This document shows positions 23,317 through 31,492 of a stretch of DNA of 64,000 nt, in pieces. This DNA comes from an uncultured Propionibacteriaceae bacterium (GTDB lineage Bacteria > Actinomycetota > Actinomycetes > Propionibacteriales > Propionibacteriaceae), in NCBI GenBank assembly GCA_945911015.1, contig CAMDZW010000009.1:40746-104745 (forward strand). The letters run 5' to 3'. A model generated the notes under the pieces. The model was given only the letters and a program-made list of their open reading frames with translations, was not told the origin of the DNA and made no database searches. A program made the position numbers and the translations under genes. Position 1 is the stretch's first letter, and every line of letters starts with the position of its first letter.

Positions 23317-23516
23317 ACCGACCCCGCATGGACGCCACTGTTCACCATCGCCGCCGGTGTCGTCACCGAGACCGGAGGGGCACTCTCCCACGCCGCGATC
23401 GTGGCCCGCGAGTACGCGATTCCCGCCGTCCTCGGTGTCGACGCAGCTCTGAACGCATCCACGACGGCGACCTGATCACTCTCGACGGCACGTCGGGGAC
23501 CGTCACTGCTGTTTGA
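23317..23516 (+). pseudogene. PEP-utilising enzyme, C-terminal swivel fragment
   Basis: Directly after the relaxase tail the frame becomes [20 protein letters not shown] then [20 protein letters not shown], the phosphohistidine swivelling domain of PEP synthase or rifampin phosphotransferase-type enzymes (the His in GGALSHA is the phosphorylated one). After VDAALN a missing base shifts the frame; the next frame gives [20 protein letters not shown] and TGA at 23514-23516. The ATP-binding and other domains are absent. The junction with the relaxase is in frame. Confidence 0.7.
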
Positions 23517-23581
23517 GACCCCCGAACACCCCACCCAGGAAGGAGAGGGGGCATGCACACATCGTGCCGCCCTCACGCTCC

Positions 23582-24184
23582 ATGGCCACCAGACACCTCT
23601 ACATCGCCCGACATGGCGAGGCAGACGCATTCGGGACATTGACCGCCACGGGCCGCGAGCAGTCCCAACTTCTCGGCAAGCGGCTGGCCCATCTGCCCAT
23701 CAATGCCGTCTGGCACTCGCCGCTGCCCAGAGCTGCCGCGAGTGCGGCCCAACTCGACCTCGTCCTCGGTGGGAACACCACCGTCGCCGAGGCCCCCGAG
23801 CTCATCGACCACGTGCCCCATGTTCCTGCTCCCGAGGAGACACCGTCGAGCTGGAGACCATTCTTCGACGGGTACGACCCCGACGAAGCCGTGGCCGGCC
23901 ACACCCTTGCCCACCGCCTGACCGCACGCTTCGCCACCGCCGCCGAAGGACAGCAGAACCTCCACGAGGTCGTCATCACCCACGCATACCCCATCGCCTG
24001 GCTCGTCCGCGACGCCCTCGGCGCCCCACCGGTACGGTGGCTCGGGCTCAGCAGTGCCAATGCCGCCCTCACCGTCATCGAGTACCGGACGGTGGGCCCG
24101 CCGACCATCCGGATGTACAACGATATGAGTCACCTGCGCCCTGAGCTCCGCTGGACCGGATTTCCGGCCGGCCCACATCCCTGA
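23582..24184 (+). CDS. Histidine phosphatase family protein
   Basis: 200 aa from ATG 23582. The N-terminal LYIARHGEAD is the RHG phosphohistidine motif; further on come SPLPRAAASA (second Arg), an acidic LIDHVPHVPAPEE loop and VVITHAYPIAWLV with the second catalytic His. It resembles small phosphoglycerate-mutase-like phosphatases; the substrate is unknown. It follows the PEP-enzyme remnant by 65 bp and may once have been its operon partner. It is intact. Whether it belongs to the island or to the chromosome is unclear. Confidence 0.85.
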   Translation: MATRHLYIARHGEADAFGTLTATGREQSQLLGKRLAHLPINAVWHSPLPRAAASAAQLDLVLGGNTTVAEAPELIDHVPHVPAPEETPSSWRPFFDGYDPDEAVAGHTLAHRLTARFATAAEGQQNLHEVVITHAYPIAWLVRDALGAPPVRWLGLSSANAALTVIEYRTVGPPTIRMYNDMSHLRPELRWTGFPAGPHP

Positions 24185-24207
24185 CCGGCCCACCACCCTG
24201 ACTGGCG

Positions 24208-25068
24208 TCACAGGCTGATGGCAGCGATCCCCGCCATGACGATCAGGGCGCCGATGATGCGGCGGGCCAGATGTTGTTCGTGGAAGAGCCGCCAGGCCAG
24301 CAGTGAACCGATCACGATCGACGCTTCACGCAGGGGGGCCACGAGGGCAACGGGCGCGGTCTGCATCGCAGTGAGGACAAGGATGTAGGCGAGCGGGGAG
24401 AGGACGGCGACCACGATGATCGGGACCCAGTTGGTCCGAGCGGTCACGCCGATGTCCTTCTTCCGGCGCAGGATGCTGGGGGCAAGGAACACACTCTGCG
24501 CCACCAGGGTGCCGGCGTAGTAGCTCACCGGCGTGAGCTGCAACTGGACGACCGCATAGGCGTCCCAGAGCGTGTAGCTGGCGATCGTTGCACCGGTGGC
24601 AGCGCCCCAGAGCACGCCACGCAGGGGTCGCTGGCCGTGACGGCGGAAGGGGTTGCCGGTCACGACGATGATGCCGCCGACAACGGTGAGGGCGCCGACC
24701 AGGGCCGGCAACGACGGACGTTCGGCCAGCAGGAGCACGGCAAAGGTCATCGTCAACAGCGGCCCGGTCCCTCGAGCCACGGGGTAGACGACTCCGAGCT
24801 CTGCCCGGTCATAGCCGGCCTGAAGGGTCAACGAGTAGGCCAGATGCAGGCCCGCCGACACGAGCACGGCCCCGGCCAACTGCCAGGTGAGCGGCTGTGC
24901 CCCGGTCACGGCAGCCGTGATGGCGAAGGGCAGACACAGCACTGCGGAGAGGGCGGAGTAGGCACCCACGAACAGGACGGTGTCGCCACGCTTGTACTTG
25001 GAGGCGAGATTCCAGACCGCGTGGGCGACGGCGGCGATGAGGACGATCGCGACGGTGCCCAGTGACAT
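24208..25068 (-). CDS. EamA/DMT superfamily transporter
   Basis: 286 aa with about ten hydrophobic segments in two repeats of five, the EamA layout. Typical sequences are AAVAHAVWNLASKYKRGDTV at the N-terminus, YPVARGTGPLLTMTFAVLLLAERP at the end of the first repeat, and APLREASIVIGSLLAWRLFHEQ in the second. It is an inner-membrane metabolite exporter or permease of unknown substrate. It converges on the phosphatase gene and is divergent from the 158-aa hypothetical protein. Confidence 0.9.
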   Translation of the reverse strand: MSLGTVAIVLIAAVAHAVWNLASKYKRGDTVLFVGAYSALSAVLCLPFAITAAVTGAQPLTWQLAGAVLVSAGLHLAYSLTLQAGYDRAELGVVYPVARGTGPLLTMTFAVLLLAERPSLPALVGALTVVGGIIVVTGNPFRRHGQRPLRGVLWGAATGATIASYTLWDAYAVVQLQLTPVSYYAGTLVAQSVFLAPSILRRKKDIGVTARTNWVPIIVVAVLSPLAYILVLTAMQTAPVALVAPLREASIVIGSLLAWRLFHEQHLARRIIGALIVMAGIAAISL

Positions 25069-25230
25069 CAGGCGTCGGCACCTCCGCCGGCTGGATCTGG
25101 GTCACCGCATGCCGCACTCATCCTCCACACTGTAACGTGACGGGCTGGCCGAGGTGTTGGACCCGGCTCTTCGGTCCAGCTGGTGCAGAATGGGCCATCA
25201 GTGGCCGTGACCACCGAGATCGGGAGAGCG

Positions 25231-25707
25231 ATGGGATTCTTCGGTGCCCAGCTGTGGGCTGACGGTGTCTGGACCGAGGTTGACCAGACCGGTGAGCCCT
25301 TCGACGCCCCGGACGAGCCGTGGCTGTTCGTCTCGATCCATGACAGCGACATCGCCGCGGTCCAGTACGCCCCGCCCGGCGACGGCACCGGTCAGGCCTT
25401 CCTCGGGTTCACTCCCCGCGACTACTTCGACGATCCACGAGCCAGCGACCCGACCGATCCCGTACGGGAGGGGCTCGGCCTGGCTGCCTGGGCACGCCGG
25501 GCCTGCGGTGCCGCGGTCGAACCGGCGACAGTGGAAAGGTTCTTGGCCGTCGACGACCCCGACGACCCCAACGACCCCAACGAACCCGGTGACGCCGGTG
25601 ACGTCGACCTGACCGAGCTCGACGAGGCCGAGGTGTTCGTCGAGGTGAAGGTTGCGCACTTCCTGGCTGCGCTCGGCCTGTCGATCCCGGCGACCTTGGT
25701 CTGGTGA
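25231..25707 (+). CDS. Conserved actinobacterial hypothetical protein
   Basis: About 158 aa from ATG 25231, which has a GGGAGA ribosome site and gives the MGFFGAQLWADGVWTE start I associate with a widespread uncharacterised actinobacterial family. The core contains VSIHDSDIAAVQYAP and GFTPRDYFDDP. A low-complexity acidic stretch (DDPDDPNDPNEPGDAGD) lies near residue 115. Soluble; function unknown. In-frame GTG codons at 25183 and 25201 are alternative starts. The next gene starts 2 bp after its stop, so the two are co-transcribed. Confidence 0.7.
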   Translation: MGFFGAQLWADGVWTEVDQTGEPFDAPDEPWLFVSIHDSDIAAVQYAPPGDGTGQAFLGFTPRDYFDDPRASDPTDPVREGLGLAAWARRACGAAVEPATVERFLAVDDPDDPNDPNEPGDAGDVDLTELDEAEVFVEVKVAHFLAALGLSIPATLVW

Positions 25708-25708
25708 C

Positions 25709-26428
25709 ATGGCGCACCGACGTGTGATCGCGGCCTGGGCGGTCCACGCCTTCACTCTCACGGGGATCATCTGGGCCGTGCTGGCCCTGGTGGCGGTCAT
25801 CGACCACCAACCACGACTGATGTGGTTGTGGCTGGGGATCGCACTCATCGTCGACGGAGTGGACGGCACCTTGGCCCGCAAGGCCCAGGTCGAGACCCAT
25901 GCCCCGCACTTCGACGGGGTCATCCTCGACTCGATCGTCGACTACCTGACTTGGACCTTCATCCCGGCCTTCTTCCTGTACCACAACGGATTGCTCGGGT
26001 CTGGCGCACTCGGTTTCGTCCTGCTGGTCCTCATCACCGTGTCGTCGATGTTCTGCTACGCCAACACCCGGATGAAGACCTCCGACTACTACTTCCTCGG
26101 CTTCCCGGCGGCCTGGAATGTGGTCGCCCTCGCGTTGTGGCTGCTGGGTGTCGGCACCGTCGTCACCACGATCGTCGTAGTCGTGCTCGCTGTGCTCACC
26201 TGGGCACCGATCGCCTTCGTCCATCCGCTGCGGGTGGCTCGTTTCCGGGCGGTGAACGTGGTGGCCACCGTGGCCTGGATCGCCGCCTCAGCGATGCTGG
26301 TCATCGAACACCCGGTGACCCAACCGTGGCTCCTGGCCGTCTGGCTCGTCACCGGGGGTTGGCTGGTCCTGACCGGAGTGATCAGGACAGTTGCCGCGAC
26401 TCGGCAGCATCACTCGTCGGCTGCCTGA
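25709..26428 (+). CDS. pcs: Phosphatidylcholine synthase (CDP-alcohol phosphotransferase)
   Basis: 239 aa with eight or so membrane helices. The CDP-alcohol phosphotransferase motif is present as DGVDGTLARKAQ...FDGVILDSIVD, with all the Asp/Gly positions. The flanking sequence (WLGIALIVDG, ANTRMKTSDYYFLGFPAAWN, FVHPLRVARFR) resembles bacterial phosphatidylcholine synthase, which joins CDP-diacylglycerol and choline, more than PgsA or PssA. The sub-family call is from memory of the Pcs sequence. Its last 47 bp overlap the 3' end of the convergent membrane protein gene. Confidence 0.75.
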   Translation: MAHRRVIAAWAVHAFTLTGIIWAVLALVAVIDHQPRLMWLWLGIALIVDGVDGTLARKAQVETHAPHFDGVILDSIVDYLTWTFIPAFFLYHNGLLGSGALGFVLLVLITVSSMFCYANTRMKTSDYYFLGFPAAWNVVALALWLLGVGTVVTTIVVVVLAVLTWAPIAFVHPLRVARFRAVNVVATVAWIAASAMLVIEHPVTQPWLLAVWLVTGGWLVLTGVIRTVAATRQHHSSAA

Positions 26429-27275
26429 CCCGGGACCATCGGCGCCGCAATCGCTGTTCCTGCAGGTACTTGCTCACCTCGAGAGCCACACTCGCCGCGG
26501 TGAGGGTGGCAATCACGACGACCACGTACGGCGGGTAGTGGCGTCCGTTGAGCCAGAAATACACATAGGGCGCCATGAAGGTCACCGCGGTGGTCAGCGT
26601 GGCCAGCGCCCGGATCGAGCGGCGTGGCGCAAAGAGCATGGCCAACACCCCCCACGTGTAGGGGATGGCGGTCAACACGTCGATCAGCCACAACACCAAC
26701 AGGCTGCCCTGGAACTGGGGGACCAGGGCCACCGGCAGAGCACGCAGGGCCGAGTAGATCCCGACCACCAGATAGACCGGGGCGCGCGGATCACTCAGCA
26801 GCCGCCGCAGCGGATGCTCATCCCGTACGGGAATGGTCGCCGGCAAGGTGCGTCGGGCCTCACTTGTCATCCGTCGGGTCGACATCCCGGCCAGAGCCAG
26901 TCCGGTGCGATCGGGGTCATGAGCCAGTCCGTGGCGCAACAACTCGGTGACATTGATCCCACCGAGGGTGCCGTCGGCATCGAGGGGATGGGCCAGCTCG
27001 GGCAGCGGCGCCTCGGTCGCATCGACCAGGAGCAGCCGGATGCCTCCCTCGAGGGATTCGCGCAGCAGCAGGGCACGCTCGGCCGGATCGGCAAGTTGGG
27101 TGTGGTCGATGATGCGGGTGTTGTTCGGGCCCAGCTCGGCGAGCCGCCGGATCCCGGCGATCTCGAGGAGTGCCTCGGGGCGGACCGCCCGGGAGCTCAG
27201 GCGTGGGTCAGCCGCCAGTCGCTCGGGAGAAATGAGGAGCGTGCGCTGCATTCGATCGATCCACGCACGCACCAT
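26382..27275 (-). CDS. Membrane protein of unknown function
   Basis: About 297 aa from ATG 27275; the frame is open to 27302. The N-terminal 150 residues are soluble (LAELGPNNTRIIDHTQLADP, LRHGLAHDPDRTGLALAGMS). The C-terminal half has about four membrane helices (VYLVVGIYSALRALPVAL, LLVLWLIDVLTAIPYTWGVL, ALATLTTAVTFMAPYVYF, YVVVVIATLTAASVALEVS) and a basic end. I do not recognise the family. It is convergent with and overlaps pcs, and lies downstream of the thioredoxin gene on the same strand. Confidence 0.65.
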   Translation of the reverse strand: MVRAWIDRMQRTLLISPERLAADPRLSSRAVRPEALLEIAGIRRLAELGPNNTRIIDHTQLADPAERALLLRESLEGGIRLLLVDATEAPLPELAHPLDADGTLGGINVTELLRHGLAHDPDRTGLALAGMSTRRMTSEARRTLPATIPVRDEHPLRRLLSDPRAPVYLVVGIYSALRALPVALVPQFQGSLLVLWLIDVLTAIPYTWGVLAMLFAPRRSIRALATLTTAVTFMAPYVYFWLNGRHYPPYVVVVIATLTAASVALEVSKYLQEQRLRRRWSRVRQPTSDAAESRQLS

Positions 27276-27314
27276 CCCACAAGCGTACCGGGCCGTGGCC
27301 AACCCGGTCAGTGG

Positions 27315-27677
27315 TCAGGCCACCTGGTCGAGGATGCGCATCAGGTCCCGACCGGTGAAGGGACCCGGTGCGACGAAGACGACCGTGCCGTCGCGGATGA
27401 TCACCACCGTCGGCAGCGACTGGACACCGAACATCGCGGCCAGTTGCTGCTCGTCATCGGTGTTCACCGTGCCGAAGACCACACCGGCTCCGGAGCGAGC
27501 CGAGGCGACGCGCTCAAAGACCGGGGAGAAGCGATGACAGGTGCCACAACCCGGGGCCCAGAAGTCGAGAACTACGATCCCATCGGCCTCGATCGCCGGC
27601 ACCAGCGAGCGGAGACTGAAGGTGGTCAGGTCGGTGGAGGTGGTCGCGGGACCGACCACAGGACGTGGGGTGGCCAT
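27315..27677 (-). CDS. Thioredoxin-like protein
   Basis: 120 aa from ATG 27677. It has a thioredoxin fold with active site WAPGCGTCHRF (CGTC instead of the usual CGPC), a cis-Pro block QSLPTVVIIRDG and a C-terminal PFTGRDLMRILD helix. No signal peptide, so a cytoplasmic disulfide reductase is likely. The open frame continues upstream to 27908, but that part overlaps the divergent PaaX-type gene and has no thioredoxin character. The CGTC motif may change redox potential compared with classic thioredoxin. Confidence 0.85.
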   Translation of the reverse strand: MATPRPVVGPATTSTDLTTFSLRSLVPAIEADGIVVLDFWAPGCGTCHRFSPVFERVASARSGAGVVFGTVNTDDEQQLAAMFGVQSLPTVVIIRDGTVVFVAPGPFTGRDLMRILDQVA

Positions 27678-27720
27678 CGCCGCCCAGCCTACCGGCCGGA
27701 CTGGAGTACGCTCGGCGGTC

Positions 27721-28518
27721 ATGGAGGCAGCATCGATCCCGTCGATGATCAGCTTCCTGTTCGGCATGGCCAACCGGGACAGCCTTCGGGGCCCGGTCAT
27801 CATCGGCCTGCTCGCTGATCTGGACATCCCCGAAGCCGCCAGCCGCAGCGCCATTGCCCGGATGCGTGCCGCCGGTTCGCTCCAAGGCACCCGCCGCGGA
27901 CGGGTCACCGACTACTCCCTGGCCGGCCCGGCAGCCCACGGCTTCCGTCATTCGCGTGACCTCGCTCAGCGTCGCTCCACCCCCACCTGGCCCGGCGAGT
28001 TCGCCGGCATCCTGCACAGCATCCCCGAATCGCACCGTCGCCATCGTGACCGCCTCCGCACCGCAGCGACCCTGGTCGGCTATGTGCCGCTGCGTCCCGG
28101 GCTGATGATCGGCCTGAGCGACCAGTGGTCCCAGCTCACACCCGTGGTGGCCGAGCTCCCCGCCGATGCCTCGGTGGCCCCGGTTGCGCTGCGGATGAGG
28201 CCGGAGGACGCCCGTACGGCAGCAGCCCAGGCCTGGCGCCTGGCCGACCTCGACCGGCGTCTGCTCGCCTTGGCCGACCGGGCCCGCACCGCCCTCGACC
28301 AGCCGCCGCCGCCTGATGACCGGGCAGCCATGCGGGCGCTGGTCGACCTGACCCTGCCGATCTACCACGCGCTGGTCACCGTCCCCGATCTCCCGCCCGA
28401 GCTCCTGCCCGACACCTGGTCCCAGCCTGCTCTGATCGACCTGCTCGGTCAGGTCCACCAATCATTCGGTACGGCGGTGCAGCGGCACCTTGGCGTGGTC
28501 CTGGAACAGGACTCCTGA
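27721..28518 (+). CDS. PaaX-family transcriptional regulator
   Basis: 265 aa from ATG 27721. The N-terminus is a winged helix of the PaaX type (LRGPVIIGLLADLDIPEAAS followed by AIARMRAAGSLQGTRRGRVTDY). The central domain has GEFAGILHSIPESHRRHRDR and a GYVPLRPGLMIG block; the C-terminal part is helical with the usual LPIYHALVTVP region. PaaX represses phenylacetate degradation; relatives control other catabolic genes, none of which is adjacent. TACGCT at about 27706-27711 lies 9 nt before the ATG, which fits a leaderless start. Confidence 0.8.
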   Translation: MEAASIPSMISFLFGMANRDSLRGPVIIGLLADLDIPEAASRSAIARMRAAGSLQGTRRGRVTDYSLAGPAAHGFRHSRDLAQRRSTPTWPGEFAGILHSIPESHRRHRDRLRTAATLVGYVPLRPGLMIGLSDQWSQLTPVVAELPADASVAPVALRMRPEDARTAAAQAWRLADLDRRLLALADRARTALDQPPPPDDRAAMRALVDLTLPIYHALVTVPDLPPELLPDTWSQPALIDLLGQVHQSFGTAVQRHLGVVLEQDS

Positions 28519-28562
28519 CCCGATCCGTGCCAGATCAGCTCACGATGTGCGAAGATTTCAAC

Positions 28563-29384
28563 ATGGATCAGACGCCTCCGAATTCCATCGCCTCCCGGAA
28601 ATCCATCATTGTGGGCAGCAGTGTCGCTCTGGTGATCGGCGCGACGCTCATGATCCTGCTCCACGAAACCGCCCATGCCGTGACCGGCATGATCCTGGGG
28701 TACGCCCATCCGGTCCAGCTGCCCTTCGCCGTGGACCATGGACCCGACATCTCCGACCGGGACCACATCATCGCCCTACTCGCCGGGCCCGCATTCAGCC
28801 TCGGCTCAGGCGTGGTCGGCGTCGTGATCGACCGGATCGTGACCCCGTTCCTGACCCGCCCGTTCTGGCGGATGGTGTGGCTGTGGACGATCTTCACCAG
28901 CATCCAGGAAGGACTTGGCTACCTCCAGATCTCGGGGATCCTGCAGGCCGGCGACACCGCGCAGGCCTTTGCACTACTCGACGCCGAGCCCATTGCCTAC
29001 ATCCTTGCCACCACACTCGGCTGGATCTGCCTTCCGCTGACTGCTTGGCTCTTCGCGATCGCGATCCGGCCGATGTCGGCCACCCTCGGCGACAAGCGCA
29101 ATCTGGCGGTGTGGCCGTGGATGATCGGCACCGGCGTCCTGCTCGTGCTGATGGCGACCTATGTGCTGCTCAGCGCGAGCTTCGACCCGTCGGTGGTGAT
29201 GGCGGTCCTCGCTGGAGCCCTCGCGGTCGGGGTCTACGCCCCCATGTCGATGATGTTTGGCACCCAACGGTTCGGCGCCGAGCGTTCACCTCAGATGCCG
29301 CTGCCCGCAACCGGCGGGCTGATCCTGCTGGTTCTGCTGGTCGTGGCCAACCTGGTCCTCACTCGCGGATGGTTCTGGCCCTGA
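28563..29384 (+). CDS. Membrane protein with HExxH motif (M50-like)
   Basis: About 273 aa from ATG 28563; ATG 28545 and GTG 28527 are alternatives. The first membrane helix contains LMILLHETAHAVTGMILGY, so a HExxH zinc motif is embedded in the membrane as in site-2 proteases (M50). Six to seven further helices follow. The second metal-ligand motif of M50 proteases (NxxPxxxLDG) is not evident, so it could be a M50-like protein of other function. No PDZ domain. Monocistronic by appearance. Confidence 0.6.
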   Translation: MDQTPPNSIASRKSIIVGSSVALVIGATLMILLHETAHAVTGMILGYAHPVQLPFAVDHGPDISDRDHIIALLAGPAFSLGSGVVGVVIDRIVTPFLTRPFWRMVWLWTIFTSIQEGLGYLQISGILQAGDTAQAFALLDAEPIAYILATTLGWICLPLTAWLFAIAIRPMSATLGDKRNLAVWPWMIGTGVLLVLMATYVLLSASFDPSVVMAVLAGALAVGVYAPMSMMFGTQRFGAERSPQMPLPATGGLILLVLLVVANLVLTRGWFWP

Positions 29385-29408
29385 TCAACCGCCGGTAACG
29401 TAGGCCAC

Positions 29409-30074
29409 ATGAGTCTGACCGACCCCACCGCCCGGCCGTGGAATCGTCAGGTTCTGCGACTCCGGGCCGCTTGGGCCTGTTGGGCTCTGGGCGGAATCGC
29501 CGTCGTGTTGCTCGGCATCACTGCGGCCTCCCAGATCGACGGGGACCAGTTCGTGGTGGTGTCGGCCCGGGCCGATGTCATGATCGGACTGGGCGGCATC
29601 GGGTTGATCGGGATCGGCATCGTGCTGGCCATCCTCAGCGCGTCCCACGATGACTTCTCCCCGTGGTGGATCGTGGTCCCGATCAGCGTCCTTCTCGGTG
29701 CGCTCGGGGTGGGGGACCTGGCTCAGGGCTTGCTGCGGGGTGCAGGCATCAGAGGTTCGGCGCTGGGATTCCTGGTGCCGGCAGTGGCGGCGCCAGTGGT
29801 CACCACTGTGCTGGTACGGCGACATCGTCGCCTCACAGCGCGGTCCCAGACCGTGATCAGCCAAGGCCGACTCGCTGGTGGGCGCATCGTCTCAGCGCGC
29901 AGCTACGCTCTCAATCACGTCGACGTCACCAAGGTCACCGTACGGTTCAGCGACGAGCGCGGACGCAGCCGGTTCGTGACCGGCACCATTGCTGGCCGGC
30001 ACCGGATCGGTGATCCGATCAAAGTGCGGCATCTGCCCGAACCGGGCAAGGCGTCGGTCGAGATCGTCGGCTGA
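29409..30074 (+). CDS. Membrane protein with DUF3592-like tail
   Basis: 221 aa. Four predicted membrane helices in the first 140 residues (LGGIAVVLLGITAASQI, ADVMIGLGGIGLIGIGIVLA, PWWIVVPISVLLGALGVGDL, ALGFLVPAVAAPVVTTVLV) are followed by a soluble beta-rich domain: GGRIVSARSYALNHVDVTKV, VTVRFSDERGRSRFVTGTI, GDPIKVRHLPEPGKASVEIV. That tail resembles DUF3592. Function unknown. TAACGT at 29396-29401 lies 7 nt before the ATG, a leaderless-type promoter. It is convergent with the DHA2 transporter gene, 2 bp apart. Confidence 0.7.
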   Translation: MSLTDPTARPWNRQVLRLRAAWACWALGGIAVVLLGITAASQIDGDQFVVVSARADVMIGLGGIGLIGIGIVLAILSASHDDFSPWWIVVPISVLLGALGVGDLAQGLLRGAGIRGSALGFLVPAVAAPVVTTVLVRRHRRLTARSQTVISQGRLAGGRIVSARSYALNHVDVTKVTVRFSDERGRSRFVTGTIAGRHRIGDPIKVRHLPEPGKASVEIVG

Positions 30075-30076
30075 GG

Positions 30077-31492
30077 TCAGCGGGTCTGGGCCACCGGATC
30101 CTGGTGGGGGCGCCCACGCGGGACGAACAAGACGATGATCGCACCGGCCGCTGCTGCGGTCGCGCCGATGACGAAGCACAGCTGGAAGGCACTCTGGGCC
30201 GGCACCGGGGGCAGCCCGGGGGAGACGATGACGGTCTGGCTGGTCAGCACGACCGCCATCACCGCACCGGCAACCGTGGTGCCGATCGAGCGCATCAAGG
30301 AGTTGAGTCCGACGCTGGCGGCCGAGTCCTTGGCCGGCACATTGGTCAGGATCAGCGTCGGCATTGCGGCGTAGCCGATCCCGACACCGGCACAGATCAC
30401 CCCGGAGGCAACCATCAGCTGCCACGGTGCATCCATCAAGAAAGTGGCGACCAGATAGCCCACTGCCAGCACCCCGGCGCCGGTGGCCATGGTGATCCGG
30501 CCTCCGAAGGTGGTCAACATCCGCGACGAGACCGGGGTGAAGAGCACCATCATCAGACCGCCGGGCGTCATCCACAACCCGGCCTGCAGGATCGTCTGGT
30601 GCATCCCGCCGGCCGCCTCGGGCATCTGCAGCAGCTGTGGCACCACGATTGACTGGGCCATCATGCCGAAACCGACCAGCACGGCAGCAATGTTGGTCAG
30701 CAACACGGGTCGCCGGGCCGACGTGCGCAGATCCACCAACGGCTGGTCACGCCGCAACTCGTACCAGCCCCACAACAGCAGGACCATCACACCGCCGACG
30801 ACCAGACCCAGAGTTTGCGGTCGTAGCCACCCCCAGTCATTGCCCTTGGACACCCCGACCAGGACCGCCACCAACCCGATCGCCAGACCGATCGCGCCGA
30901 GCACGTCGACCCGACCCGGGGCGCCGCCGCCAGAGGCCGGGACCACCACGGCGGTCAGCACCACCATCACCAGCGCCAGCGCCGACGCCACGACGAAGAG
31001 GATGTGCCAGTCATGGCTCTGCGCAATCCAGGCAGCCAGCGGCAGACCCAAGGCGCCACCCACACCGAGGGTGGCGCTGACCCCGGCGACCGCGGTGTTG
31101 CGCAGATGGGGAGGCGCGGCCTCGCGGACCATGCTGATCGCCACCGGGATGTATCCCATCGCCATGCCCTGGATCACCCGGCCGGCCAGCACCGGGCCGA
31201 CCGAGTCGGACACGGCACAGATGACCGATCCGATCACCATCAACGCCGCCGAGGCCACCAGGACCGGCTTCTTGCCGAACATGTCGGCCAACCGGCCGCT
31301 GATCGGCATTGCCACACCACCGCCGAGCAGGGTCGCGGTGATGACCCAGGACGCCGTGCTGGCCGAGGTCGACAACAGGCGCGGCAGGTCGCTCTGGATC
31401 GGGATCACCAGCGACTGCATCAACGAGGCGCTCAGGCTCGAGAAGCACAGGACAACGATCACCGCGATGGAGCGGCGAGGGGTTTGACTCAT
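30077..31492 (-). CDS. MFS transporter, DHA2-type (14 TM)
   Basis: About 471 aa from ATG 31492, which overlaps the upstream transporter's stop in an ATGA arrangement. It has about 14 hydrophobic segments with the MFS motif A in ISGRLADMFGKKPVLVAS and motif C-like GGALGLPLAAWIAQ. This points to the DHA2 drug:H+ antiporter family. The longer frame up to 31573 is not needed. Substrates cannot be predicted. The two neighbouring DHA2 genes are translationally coupled; see the next entry. Confidence 0.88.
   Translation of the reverse strand: MSQTPRRSIAVIVVLCFSSLSASLMQSLVIPIQSDLPRLLSTSASTASWVITATLLGGGVAMPISGRLADMFGKKPVLVASAALMVIGSVICAVSDSVGPVLAGRVIQGMAMGYIPVAISMVREAAPPHLRNTAVAGVSATLGVGGALGLPLAAWIAQSHDWHILFVVASALALVMVVLTAVVVPASGGGAPGRVDVLGAIGLAIGLVAVLVGVSKGNDWGWLRPQTLGLVVGGVMVLLLWGWYELRRDQPLVDLRTSARRPVLLTNIAAVLVGFGMMAQSIVVPQLLQMPEAAGGMHQTILQAGLWMTPGGLMMVLFTPVSSRMLTTFGGRITMATGAGVLAVGYLVATFLMDAPWQLMVASGVICAGVGIGYAAMPTLILTNVPAKDSAASVGLNSLMRSIGTTVAGAVMAVVLTSQTVIVSPGLPPVPAQSAFQLCFVIGATAAAAGAIIVLFVPRGRPHQDPVAQTR

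Noticed and set aside
23582..24200. Direct repeat of the tRNA-Ala 3' end as an attR
   Set aside because: I searched by eye for GGTTCGAATCCCC and TAGCTCCA around 23.5-24.2 kb and saw none.
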